35,714 nt of DNA from the NCBI GenBank assembly GCA_016463545.1, contig JAEMRC010000006.1:1-35714 (forward strand), in the 5' to 3' direction. Position numbers and translations under genes: made by a program. The DNA comes from Ilumatobacteraceae bacterium (GTDB taxonomy: Bacteria; Actinomycetota; Acidimicrobiia; Acidimicrobiales; Ilumatobacteraceae). The notes beneath the pieces are model-generated. The model was not told the origin of the DNA. It ran no database searches and saw only the letters and a list, made by a program, of their open reading frames with translations. Positions 8,210-17,149 of the stretch are shown piece after piece (within the stretch, counting starts at the first letter, position 1; each line of letters starts with the position of its first letter).

Positions 8210-9297
8210 TAGATCAACGACAATGTTTCGCTGTCTAGTGCGTGTTGAATGTGGCGAGTCGCCATGGCAGTGAACATCTGATCTCCGCGATCAGTGCGTT
8301 GAACGATCTGAGAAGCCACGACGCTCATCAATACTCCCGCTGCTGCTTCTCGTCGATACAACCGATGCACCCAGTCTGCATCAACATCTACGCCTTGTGA
8401 TTGCAATCCGGCAATGTAGCGATCCACGAGTTGTTGCTCATGGGTCCGTCGATCTTGCAGCACAAGGCCTGCTCCGATGAAATAGGCAAGATCTGCGATT
8501 CCGTTGCCATGCCCGGGGGTTTGCCAATCAACAACAACGCATTTGGCTCCACCTTGGGCAGATGCGAAAAGCATGTTGTCTAGTCGAAAATCTCCATGGA
8601 TTACGGTAAATGGTTCTTCTCTTTCGCTGACATATTGCGTTAATACCTTTTCGAGTTGATGTATAAAATCGATGCCAGACTCACCACAGGTTGCCGTAAT
8701 TGCATCGCCAAAAGTGTCCAAGAATGCACCCTTGACGCCGCTGTACATCATCTGCAGTATCGACGCGTCCTCTGCAGTCGCGCGTCGTTGTAAAAAATCA
8801 ACTTCCCAGAGCAATGGGTCGTTCCATCGTGGGGCATGAAGTGCCACCAACTCATCAATAGCGGCCTCTGCATGATCGAGTTTGCATCCGGTGATTTGGT
8901 TACCTTGTTCGGCTGGAGACATGTCTTCAAGCACGATGACAAAATCTCCGGCGGTTTCGTGCCAATCTGCATAAAAGCAGCGCGGTGTTCGGATATCCAC
9001 TGTTGCTGCGAGTTCGTTATAAAATTTAACCTCGCGCTCGTAGTTGCGCAGCGTGATTCCGGTGAAGCGACTTGTCGGATCGTTGGATGCCAACTTAACG
9101 ACAACAGTTGATGGCACGTCTGCTGACGCTGAACTCAACGGCACGCGTAAGTTCATCCCCACGAGTCCATCGCCGATGGCTGCAGCAGTTCCGGCTTTGA
9201 CTGAATGCCCAAAGATGGTTGACCACCATTCATCTGTCAGATTTTCTTGGGTGTAGTTCTCAATTGCCACACCTTGACGGTAGTCCGATGCCCTCAC
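8209..9297 (-). CDS. aminoglycoside-phosphotransferase/ecdysteroid-kinase-like phosphotransferase
   Basis: VIHGDFRLDNMLF and VVDWQTPGHGNGIADLAYFIG match the APH/EcKinase catalytic HGDxxxxN and DWQ motifs; stop overlaps the GH38 start (TAATG). Confidence 0.85.
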   Translation of the reverse strand: MRASDYRQGVAIENYTQENLTDEWWSTIFGHSVKAGTAAAIGDGLVGMNLRVPLSSASADVPSTVVVKLASNDPTSRFTGITLRNYEREVKFYNELAATVDIRTPRCFYADWHETAGDFVIVLEDMSPAEQGNQITGCKLDHAEAAIDELVALHAPRWNDPLLWEVDFLQRRATAEDASILQMMYSGVKGAFLDTFGDAITATCGESGIDFIHQLEKVLTQYVSEREEPFTVIHGDFRLDNMLFASAQGGAKCVVVDWQTPGHGNGIADLAYFIGAGLVLQDRRTHEQQLVDRYIAGLQSQGVDVDADWVHRLYRREAAAGVLMSVVASQIVQRTDRGDQMFTAMATRHIQHALDSETLSLI

Positions 9298-9318
9298 CGC
9301 ACTACCTTTGGATTGACC

Positions 9319-10047
9319 ATGTATCGCTTTCTTCTCCGTCCTCGTTGGCTACTGCTTCATCTTGTTGTCTGCAGCAGCCTTGTTTTGTTGATAAATCTGG
9401 CGTTTTGGCAGCTCCATCGACTTGAGCAACGTCAGGCCTTCAACTCCCTGGTGCGCTCAAATAGTTCGACACCAGTTGGCCCGATGGCGTCCATCTTGAC
9501 TTCTGCAACAGACCCCGAATCGGTCGAATGGCGACCTGTGATTGTGACGGGTTCATACGTCGCAAAGGACGCCATCACCATCGTCAATAAGTCTCAAAAT
9601 GGTACTGCTGGAGTCAACTCCGTCGTGCCATTGCGCACAACAACTGGAATCACTGTATTAATCAACAGAGGGTTCACCCCACTTGCTCAATCGGTGCCAG
9701 CTCCTTCTACCCAAGTTGTGAGCGTGACAGGTTTTTTGAGGAGATCTCAGACGCGATCATTTGGTGGTGCGATTGACTCATCATCTGGCGCTGTTTTGGA
9801 GTGGCAACGCATAGATATTCCACGCATTGATGCACAAATAGATGGCGACATTGCAGCAATGTATATTCAGCGACTCGATTCAACACCTGCCGAAGGTGAC
9901 TGGCCTGCTCGAGTAATCAACCCGACACTTGACAATGGGTCACATCTCTCTTACGCGGGCCAATGGTTCTTTTTTAGTGCTTGTGTTATTGCTGGATGGA
10001 TATTTGTCGTTCGTCGAAAAATCAAGGCCGAGCGCTCTCCGAAATAA
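9319..10047 (+). CDS. SURF1-family cytochrome oxidase biogenesis protein
   Basis: MYRFLLRPRWLLLHLVVCSSLVLLINLAFWQLHRLEQRQAFN..., EWRPVIVTGSY, VVPLRTTTGITVLINRGFTP, LSYAGQWFFFSACVIAGWIFVVRR: SURF1 topology and motifs. Confidence 0.85.
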   Translation: MYRFLLRPRWLLLHLVVCSSLVLLINLAFWQLHRLEQRQAFNSLVRSNSSTPVGPMASILTSATDPESVEWRPVIVTGSYVAKDAITIVNKSQNGTAGVNSVVPLRTTTGITVLINRGFTPLAQSVPAPSTQVVSVTGFLRRSQTRSFGGAIDSSSGAVLEWQRIDIPRIDAQIDGDIAAMYIQRLDSTPAEGDWPARVINPTLDNGSHLSYAGQWFFFSACVIAGWIFVVRRKIKAERSPK

Positions 10048-11377
10048 AATTCGCTATCCGAGCAGCCACCATAGTGACAGGCAAGTTTGTGTTGGCTCGA
10101 GGGATGCGAGGAAACACAGATGCGTCAGCAACCCACAATGACGACACGCCATGTACTTGTCCATGGGGCGACACCACCGCGTGTGGGTCTTGAGCGCTAC
10201 CCATCCGACAAGTGCCGACGGCGTGTGATTGATGCCCGAGGTGCGACGACACCCACGTATCGAGTTCATTGTCTGACAAATCAAGTAATTCAGAGCACGG
10301 CCTAGCGTTCTCATCACACGTCCAGCCAGAACCGATAGCGCTCATTGCTTGAGTTGACGTGTACGTGACTGCCATACGCACCAACTCGCGCATCGCGCGT
10401 TGATCGCGCGAATCACTCAACATATTAAATTGCACTCGCGTACTTGCACCATCAACGCTGATGTGTCCTCGCGACCACACATGAGTCAGTGCAACGCCGA
10501 GCCCGCCAAGGGTGCGCGTTGGATCGCCAAGATGGTTGTACGCCATCATTTGTCCGGCATCAGGCACACCATCGAGTGCAATAGATGCATGTGATGTCAC
10601 AACAAATCCCTGTGCAGCAGGCTTGTTAAGAGTTGTGCTGAACATGACGGCAGGATGATCTTGAAGACCGCGCCCAATTGCTGAATGTTGACATCCACTC
10701 GCCCACAAAAGATAAGGGGTTGCAAGCGCACCGCTGCAGAGCACCACATCATCAGCAACAATCACCGTTCCATCGCTCAGCTCTACCCCTGTTGCATTGC
10801 CATCTTTGATGCAAACTCTGGACACGACGGCGCCAGTTCGTACGTCTAATGCACCGGTCTGTTGGGCTATGTCAAGAAAAATCCGCGCTGATTGTCGACC
10901 ATTGTTCCAAGCGAGTGCGCAGCGTTGTGCGCCTGGAACTGCACGTAACAGCGCCTCTCCAACGACGCCAAGCTCATTGTCATTTGGCTCATAAAGGCTG
11001 AGAGGCAATGCATCAAATGCGGGAGCGACGTCTGACCATGACCACTCAGTGCATCCAAATTCTTGCGACCAATTGTTGTAGTCATCTTCGTGGCCACGAA
11101 CTGACACCATGGCATTGATGGCGCTGCCGCCGCCTAGCCCGCGTGCTTGTAGGTAATCGTCAGTTGAGGTTGTCTGGGTCAATGAGACGCTTCGATGTGC
11201 AACGGATGCATCTTGACTTTTCAATACGCCAAAGAAGTCACGTTCTTGGTTGTCATTAATGAGCGGACCAGCTTCAAGCAAAATCACTGAAAAATTATTA
11301 TTCTGGGCAAGTACTCCAGCGACCGTGCATCCAGCGGTACCCCCACCCACCACAACAACGGTGCGCACGGCTGCCAT
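10022..11377 (-). CDS. GMC-family FAD-dependent oxidoreductase
   Basis: VVVVGGGTAGCTVAGVLA (Rossmann FAD), RGLGGGSAINAMVSVRG, VVLCSGALATPYLLWASG, HAVGTCRMG and SLWVADASVFPRIPRANTNLPVTMVAARIA. Confidence 0.93.
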   Translation of the reverse strand: MAAVRTVVVVGGGTAGCTVAGVLAQNNNFSVILLEAGPLINDNQERDFFGVLKSQDASVAHRSVSLTQTTSTDDYLQARGLGGGSAINAMVSVRGHEDDYNNWSQEFGCTEWSWSDVAPAFDALPLSLYEPNDNELGVVGEALLRAVPGAQRCALAWNNGRQSARIFLDIAQQTGALDVRTGAVVSRVCIKDGNATGVELSDGTVIVADDVVLCSGALATPYLLWASGCQHSAIGRGLQDHPAVMFSTTLNKPAAQGFVVTSHASIALDGVPDAGQMMAYNHLGDPTRTLGGLGVALTHVWSRGHISVDGASTRVQFNMLSDSRDQRAMRELVRMAVTYTSTQAMSAIGSGWTCDENARPCSELLDLSDNELDTWVSSHLGHQSHAVGTCRMGSAQDPHAVVSPHGQVHGVSSLWVADASVFPRIPRANTNLPVTMVAARIANFISESARP

Positions 11378-11381
11378 ACGG

Positions 11382-12053
11382 TTATTTTCCGGATGGTTCG
11401 TGACTCGAAAGAGTCGACGAAGGTAGTCCTGCTAGATGCGCAGAGTCGTTATAGCGAAGCAATTGCCACTTGTTTGTTCCGGTGTGCACGAACTCTGTCA
11501 CAGATGTATTGAGCGTATAGATATCGAATCCACCAACTACGGGCACATTGAGGGCACGCCGCAAACTTGCATCAATGACTCCGCCGTGACAAAACACAAC
11601 AATTGTTTTGCCCTCGTACATATTGATCGCATTAAAAACTGCTCCACGCACGCGTTGACTGAATTCGGCGACGGTTTCGCCGCCAAGAAAAGTGACGCCA
11701 TCTGGATCACCAGACCAATCAACATGACCAAAACGTGCCACAAAATCTTCGTATTTCATCCCGTCGCACTCAGGACCTGGGTCATGTTCTCCCCACGCAG
11801 TGTCAACCTGCACGGGCAAACTGCCGAGCCCCGATGACACGATGTTGGCGGTTTCAAGCGCTCGTGGATAACCGCTCGAGATAATGACATCTGGCCGTAT
11901 TTCTGCCGTTGACAAAAATCTATCTCTGAGTCTCTCGGCCTGTTGGCGACCTAATGGGGATAGCCCCGTGCATGATCGGGGTCCACCCAGAATGCGCTTG
12001 ACGGTTACTTGAGACTCGCCGTGCCGAATCAGCACTAATCGTGTGTTGCTCAT
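11382..12053 (-). CDS. histidine phosphatase (phosphoglycerate mutase-like) family protein
   Basis: MSNTRLVLIRHGESQ (RHG), GLSPLGRQQAERL, SSGYPRALETA, FCHGGVIDA; start at 12053 in ATGA overlap with the VWA gene. Confidence 0.9.
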   Translation of the reverse strand: MSNTRLVLIRHGESQVTVKRILGGPRSCTGLSPLGRQQAERLRDRFLSTAEIRPDVIISSGYPRALETANIVSSGLGSLPVQVDTAWGEHDPGPECDGMKYEDFVARFGHVDWSGDPDGVTFLGGETVAEFSQRVRGAVFNAINMYEGKTIVVFCHGGVIDASLRRALNVPVVGGFDIYTLNTSVTEFVHTGTNKWQLLRYNDSAHLAGLPSSTLSSHEPSGK

Positions 12054-13480
12054 GCCAGTTTCTCTACGAAGGCTTCGAGTTGTCGCATGTTTCGACATTC
12101 ATACACGCCGTCGGTGAAGGTGCCGTATTCGCCAACAATTGAGTCCCCGGTGTTCCAGTACGACTTGGGTTCTGGGTTCAGCCAATACACGTGCCGCGCC
12201 TTTTGACGCATTTCTTTGACCACCCATGAACCAGAGGCGTGGTAATTATTGCGGGCGTCTCCAAGTAACAGGACAGTTGTCTTGGGGCCAATTTCTTTGC
12301 CGAACTTATTCCAGAACACCTCAAATGCATGACCGTAGTCACTGTGACCATCAACCCAGATGACATCTGCTTCTGTATTGACCCGATGGATTGCGACGCT
12401 GATGTCTTCGGTATTTTTGAAGTATTCGGTGACCTCGTCGAGGCCATCAATAAACACGAACGATCGAACTTTTGAGAATTGTCCTTGAATCGCATAAACC
12501 AACATCAACGTAAATCGCGCAAACGCTGCAACACTGCCCGAAATATCAGCAACCACCATCAATTCGGGCTTTGCTGGACGTGGATATTTGAATTGGGGAT
12601 CTGCTGGTACGCCGCCGTAGCTCAAACTGTGTCGAACAGTGCTACGAAAGTCCAATGGACCCTTGCGCCCATGTCGACGCTTACGGGCCAGTCGCGCTGC
12701 CAGTTTGCGCGTCAGCGGTTGGAGCGCTTTTTTAAGACTTTGCATTTCGTCACGGCTCGCATGCATGAACTCAACATCTTCAGGTAAAGGCTTGCGTAAG
12801 GTTTTTGCCATTGCCTCGACGCCTCTGTCCGCCACTAATCTGCGACGAATCTCTGCTTCGATTTCTTGTTTAAACTTTTCGATTTGATCTTCATGTTCAT
12901 CGCGTTCGAGACGTTCTTCGAGAGCGGTGAGTTCTCCACTGACTTCTTGGCGACTGATTTCCATCAATTTTTCTAACATCGCCTCAAGATCTAAGTTTCG
13001 CAGTGTTCGGTATAGGTAATAGGTGCCTCCAACAGGGCGACCTGGCTCCATTCCGGCAAAGCGTTGCACTGCCTGACGCGCGAGCGCGCGCATCATTGCT
13101 TGATCGCCCGCCATAAGAGCCTTCATTAAAATCTTCATGAGCTCTTCTGGTGACAAGCCTTCCATTCCGCCAGAACCACCGTTGCCTTCTCCCTGGCGTT
13201 GTTGCTCTTGCATCTCTCGCCAGAACTCATCTGCATCAACGTCGCCATCAATTGCGTATTCCGGCCCGCGCAAACTGAAATAGACCTCAAAAACTGTCTC
13301 AAACGATCGCCAATGTGAATTATTTTTCACAAGAGTTGCCGCAAGAGCATATTTAAATGCATCGCGGTCTTCCATTGGGATGTGCTTGATTGCCTCCATG
13401 GCATCAAGATTTTCGGTGAGGCTCACCGGTAGACCTGCATTGCGCAGTTCTGTGATGAAGCCCGAAAGAAGATCGAGCAT
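12050..13480 (-). CDS. VWA-domain (CoxE-like) protein
   Basis: LMVVADISGSVAAFARFTLMLVYAI (MIDAS DxSGS), VIWVDGHSDYGHAFEVF, LLLGDARNN; next to MoxR ATPase. Likely start MLDLLSGFITELRNAGLPVS; the ORF extends to 13531. Confidence 0.88.
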   Translation of the reverse strand: MLDLLSGFITELRNAGLPVSLTENLDAMEAIKHIPMEDRDAFKYALAATLVKNNSHWRSFETVFEVYFSLRGPEYAIDGDVDADEFWREMQEQQRQGEGNGGSGGMEGLSPEELMKILMKALMAGDQAMMRALARQAVQRFAGMEPGRPVGGTYYLYRTLRNLDLEAMLEKLMEISRQEVSGELTALEERLERDEHEDQIEKFKQEIEAEIRRRLVADRGVEAMAKTLRKPLPEDVEFMHASRDEMQSLKKALQPLTRKLAARLARKRRHGRKGPLDFRSTVRHSLSYGGVPADPQFKYPRPAKPELMVVADISGSVAAFARFTLMLVYAIQGQFSKVRSFVFIDGLDEVTEYFKNTEDISVAIHRVNTEADVIWVDGHSDYGHAFEVFWNKFGKEIGPKTTVLLLGDARNNYHASGSWVVKEMRQKARHVYWLNPEPKSYWNTGDSIVGEYGTFTDGVYECRNMRQLEAFVEKLA

Positions 13481-13493
13481 GAGCCTCCCTAGT

Positions 13494-14360
13494 TCACTTT
13501 TCGATCGATAGTTCTTTAGCGGCCTTGGCAATATCGGTTTGGTACTTCAGCAAAATATGAAGTGTCTCTTTTGCCTGTTCTGCCTCTATGTGTTCGATTC
13601 CGAGCAATACGAGCGTGCGAGCCCAGTCGATGGTCTCACTGACCGATGGAGCCTTTTTTAGGTCTAACTGGCGAATGCTCCGCACAATTCGGGCAATCTG
13701 GTCAGCAAGGTTTTCAGTAATTCCTTCAACGCGCGTGAGAACGATTTCTTTTTCACGTTCCATGTCTGGATAATCCACATGCAAGAAGAGACAACGCCGC
13801 TTCAGAGCTTCTGATAGTTCACGAGTGTTATTGGAGGTCAAAAAGACCAACGGAATTTGCTTAGCCTGAATTGTGCCGAGTTCTGGAATTGACACTTGGT
13901 ACTCCGACAGAATCTCGAGCAATAATGCTTCGGTCTCAACCTCAACGCGATCGACTTCGTCGATCAACAACACAACAGGATCTTCACTTGTGATGGCCTC
14001 AAGCAATGGCCTGGTAAGCAGAAAGTCTTCGCCGAAAATATCATCATGAACGTCTTCCCATGAGTCCGATTTTCGATCGGCCTGAATACGCAGTAACTGC
14101 TTTTTGTAATTCCATTCATACAGTGCTTTTGACTCATCAAGACCTTCATAACACTGCAGTCGAATCAGTCGAGCACCCAAGAAATCGGCAACGCTCTTGG
14201 CGAGCTGAGTCTTTCCCGTGCCTGCTGGACCTTCGACGAGGACTGGTTTCGCCAGACGGTCTGCCAGGAAAACGACGCCAGCAATGCCGTCATCGGCTAA
14301 GTAATGCACATTTTTGAGGCCTTCACGGACGATCTGTACTGAGTCAAAGCGGTGGGTCAT
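13494..14360 (-). CDS. MoxR-family (CoxD-like) AAA+ ATPase
   Basis: VLVEGPAGTGKTQLAKSVA (Walker A), VVLLIDEVDRVEVETEALLLEIL (Walker B), LTSNNTRELSEALKRRC. Confidence 0.93.
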   Translation of the reverse strand: MTHRFDSVQIVREGLKNVHYLADDGIAGVVFLADRLAKPVLVEGPAGTGKTQLAKSVADFLGARLIRLQCYEGLDESKALYEWNYKKQLLRIQADRKSDSWEDVHDDIFGEDFLLTRPLLEAITSEDPVVLLIDEVDRVEVETEALLLEILSEYQVSIPELGTIQAKQIPLVFLTSNNTRELSEALKRRCLFLHVDYPDMEREKEIVLTRVEGITENLADQIARIVRSIRQLDLKKAPSVSETIDWARTLVLLGIEHIEAEQAKETLHILLKYQTDIAKAAKELSIEK

Positions 14361-14434
14361 AAGTCTCTAACCGTACTCGGCAAGACAGAACTGGCATCAA
14401 TCGGGCGAAGCCTTTGCCCCTCTACGCTCTAACT

Positions 14435-16051
14435 ATGTTTCGAGATACCGTAATCGTTGCCATCGGCACCGCCGTCTCGCGCATCACCGGACTCCTACGC
14501 ATCATTGTTTTTGGCGTCATCATCGGTCAGACCGCATTAGCGGACGCATTTGATGGTGCCAACAACTCCCCCAACTCGATTTATGAACTACTCATTGGAG
14601 GCGTCCTTGCTGCAGGGCTAGTGCCTCTTTTCACACAACTAGTAACCCAAGAAAAAGACACCGGAGACGACGAAGGAACGCAGTCGATTGTCACCGTCTC
14701 GCTCATTGCGCTCATCGTGGCCACTCTCATCGCGATAGCTGCAGCACCTCTTATTTTCCGATTATTTTCTCTGCACCCGAGTGACTCCGTCAGTGCATCA
14801 CAGTTTCGCCATGTCGGAACAGTGATGACTCGAATCTTTTTGATTCAAATATTTTTCTATGGAATGACTGCCATCGCCACCGCTTTGCTCAATGCACATC
14901 GACGATTCATGGCCGCCGCATGGGCTCCAGTTCTATCTAATATCGTTATCATTTCGTCGCTGTTGGTGATTCCATTTACTCGCGACGGAACACCCACTCT
15001 TGATGATGTACTCAATGATAAAACGTTCTTTTTACTACTTACGCTCGGGTCGACCGCCGGTATAGCAACGATGGCGATCGTCCTTGTTCCTGCACTTCGG
15101 GCCACTGGATTCAGGTGGCGTTTCGCGCCGAACTTTAAACATCCGGCAGTTCGGTCACTTGCTCGGTTATCGGCTTGGACATTTGGCTATGTCATCACGA
15201 ATCAGATCGCTCTCATTGTTGTGAAAAACTTGGCAAGACCCGGAAGCGGAGACCAAGATGCGTACAGCAAAGCGTTCACCTTTTTTATGCTGCCCCACGG
15301 ACTGCTAGTCATCTCAATTGCCACGACGTTTGTGCCTGAACTTGCGCGTCGCGCTCACAACTTTGACCGCGACGGTTTTGCAACCTGGATGACCAATGGT
15401 CTGCGCTGGATCGGCTTACTCACATTGCCTGCATCCTTGGGGATGCTGATTTTGTCGCATCCTATTATCAGCGCATTACTTGAGCACGGACACTTCAACT
15501 CGATAGCCGCCGACAATACGGCGCGTGCACTTTCTGGGTTTGCAATAGGACTCGTGGGCTTCTCGGTATACATCTATGCATTGCGCGGGTTTTATGCACA
15601 CCAAGACACTCGAACACCATTTTTTATCAACCTCTTCGAAAACATACTTAATATCTTGTTCGCTATTTTTCTTGTTAACCGCCATGGGATACTGGGGCTT
15701 GGATTGGCATTCGCACTCGCCTATTCCATCTCGGCAGTGCTTGCTCTGATCGTCTTGCACTATCGATTTGGGGCCATCAAATGGTCAACCTTTGGATCAC
15801 TCGTTTGGCGAGTGACAATTGCCGCAGGCGTAATGGCGCTGATCGTGCAACTTATGCAGTTATCTCTTACGTCCGTCTCAACGCTTGCGCGCTTTGGAGA
15901 AGTTTTCTTGTGTATCACGGCTGGCCTTGTTGTGTATTTCGCAGGCCTATACGTGTTGCGTGTGCCGGAGATGCACCAACTTCAGACTCTCTTTGCTTCG
16001 CGTGTGCTGGTGTCGCGACCACGAGACAATTCGAACGATCAGGACTTTTAG
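14435..16051 (+). CDS. murJ: MurJ/MviN-family lipid II flippase
   Basis: Polytopic protein starting MFRDTVIVAIGTAVSRITGLLRIIVFGVIIGQTALADAFDGANNSPNSIYELLIGGVLAAGLVPLFTQ, typical MviN N-terminus. ORF opens at 14414; ATG 14435 is the likely start. Confidence 0.92.
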   Translation: MFRDTVIVAIGTAVSRITGLLRIIVFGVIIGQTALADAFDGANNSPNSIYELLIGGVLAAGLVPLFTQLVTQEKDTGDDEGTQSIVTVSLIALIVATLIAIAAAPLIFRLFSLHPSDSVSASQFRHVGTVMTRIFLIQIFFYGMTAIATALLNAHRRFMAAAWAPVLSNIVIISSLLVIPFTRDGTPTLDDVLNDKTFFLLLTLGSTAGIATMAIVLVPALRATGFRWRFAPNFKHPAVRSLARLSAWTFGYVITNQIALIVVKNLARPGSGDQDAYSKAFTFFMLPHGLLVISIATTFVPELARRAHNFDRDGFATWMTNGLRWIGLLTLPASLGMLILSHPIISALLEHGHFNSIAADNTARALSGFAIGLVGFSVYIYALRGFYAHQDTRTPFFINLFENILNILFAIFLVNRHGILGLGLAFALAYSISAVLALIVLHYRFGAIKWSTFGSLVWRVTIAAGVMALIVQLMQLSLTSVSTLARFGEVFLCITAGLVVYFAGLYVLRVPEMHQLQTLFASRVLVSRPRDNSNDQDF

Positions 16052-17139
16052 AGTTGTAAAATCACCAAGTCGTCTCGGTGCACTACCTCGATTGACACAT
16101 TGCTGTTGATGTCAGAACTGCGCTTACCCTGACTCTGCTCGATCTCAAGGCTTGACATTGCCGCCATGCCCCTGGCAACAACACGACTCGCTTCGTCACA
16201 TATCTCGATCGTGGCTCCCGCCACAAAATTGCCAACGACACTCACCACTCCTGCAGGCAACAATGACGTGCCTCGAGAGATGAGTGCTTCGCAGGCGCCA
16301 GCATCAACAACGACAGATCCTTCTACCTCTGCGGCAAATGCGATCCACAACTTACGAGCCGAAAGTTGACGATCATGGGGCAAGAACCATGTTCCAACAT
16401 TGCCGTCATTGGCGATAATGCGCGCTATTACGTCAGGGGTTTCGGCAGATGCAATGACAGCCACTACACCTGACCATGACGCAATGCGTGCAGCAGCAAT
16501 CTTGGAAGCCATGCCGCCGCTCCCGCGGTCTGTTCCGGATTGTCTTGCATCGACTTGTAACAGTGGATCATCTGCGGTGACAACGGGGATGATTTGAGCA
16601 GTTGAATCGGTGTGTGGATTAGTCGTATACAGACCATCCGTATCTGTCAGCAAGAGCAACACATCGGCCGAGACGAGATGCGACACCAATGCCGATAAAT
16701 GGTCATTGTCGCCGTATCTGATTTCGTTGTTGGCTATTGCATCGTTTTCGTTAACAACCGGGATACAACCAAGTTCAAGAAGTTTGAGCATGGTGTCACG
16801 CGCATGCAAGTACTGGGTGCGGTCTACAAAGTCATGGGGCACGAGCAAGACTTGCGCCATCACATGTCCGTGTGACTCAAATGCTTTTGCGTATGCGGCC
16901 ATCAACTGTGGTTGTCCAACAGCAGACAATGCCTGTAACGAAAGCACGTCTGTGGGTCTGCGATCAAGACGAAGACCAGCGATGCCGAGCGCGACTGCCC
17001 CAGAAGTAACAAGCACAATGTCGTGACCCTGTGTCTTGGCCTGTGAAATCTGGTTGGCTATTGCAGCCACCACATCGTGACGCAAGACGCCATCATCACT
17101 GGTCAGCGACGAAGTTCCGATTTTGACAACAATCTTCAT
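16048..17139 (-). CDS. proB: glutamate 5-kinase with C-terminal PUA-like domain
   Basis: MKIVVKIGTSSLTSDDG, IVLVTSGAVALGI, ALSAVGQPQLMAAY, PVVNENDAIANNEIRYGDNDHLSALVS, RGSGGMASKIAAARIA. Confidence 0.96.
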   Translation of the reverse strand: MKIVVKIGTSSLTSDDGVLRHDVVAAIANQISQAKTQGHDIVLVTSGAVALGIAGLRLDRRPTDVLSLQALSAVGQPQLMAAYAKAFESHGHVMAQVLLVPHDFVDRTQYLHARDTMLKLLELGCIPVVNENDAIANNEIRYGDNDHLSALVSHLVSADVLLLLTDTDGLYTTNPHTDSTAQIIPVVTADDPLLQVDARQSGTDRGSGGMASKIAAARIASWSGVVAVIASAETPDVIARIIANDGNVGTWFLPHDRQLSARKLWIAFAAEVEGSVVVDAGACEALISRGTSLLPAGVVSVVGNFVAGATIEICDEASRVVARGMAAMSSLEIEQSQGKRSSDINSNVSIEVVHRDDLVILQL

Positions 17140-17149
17140 CTCTACACAC

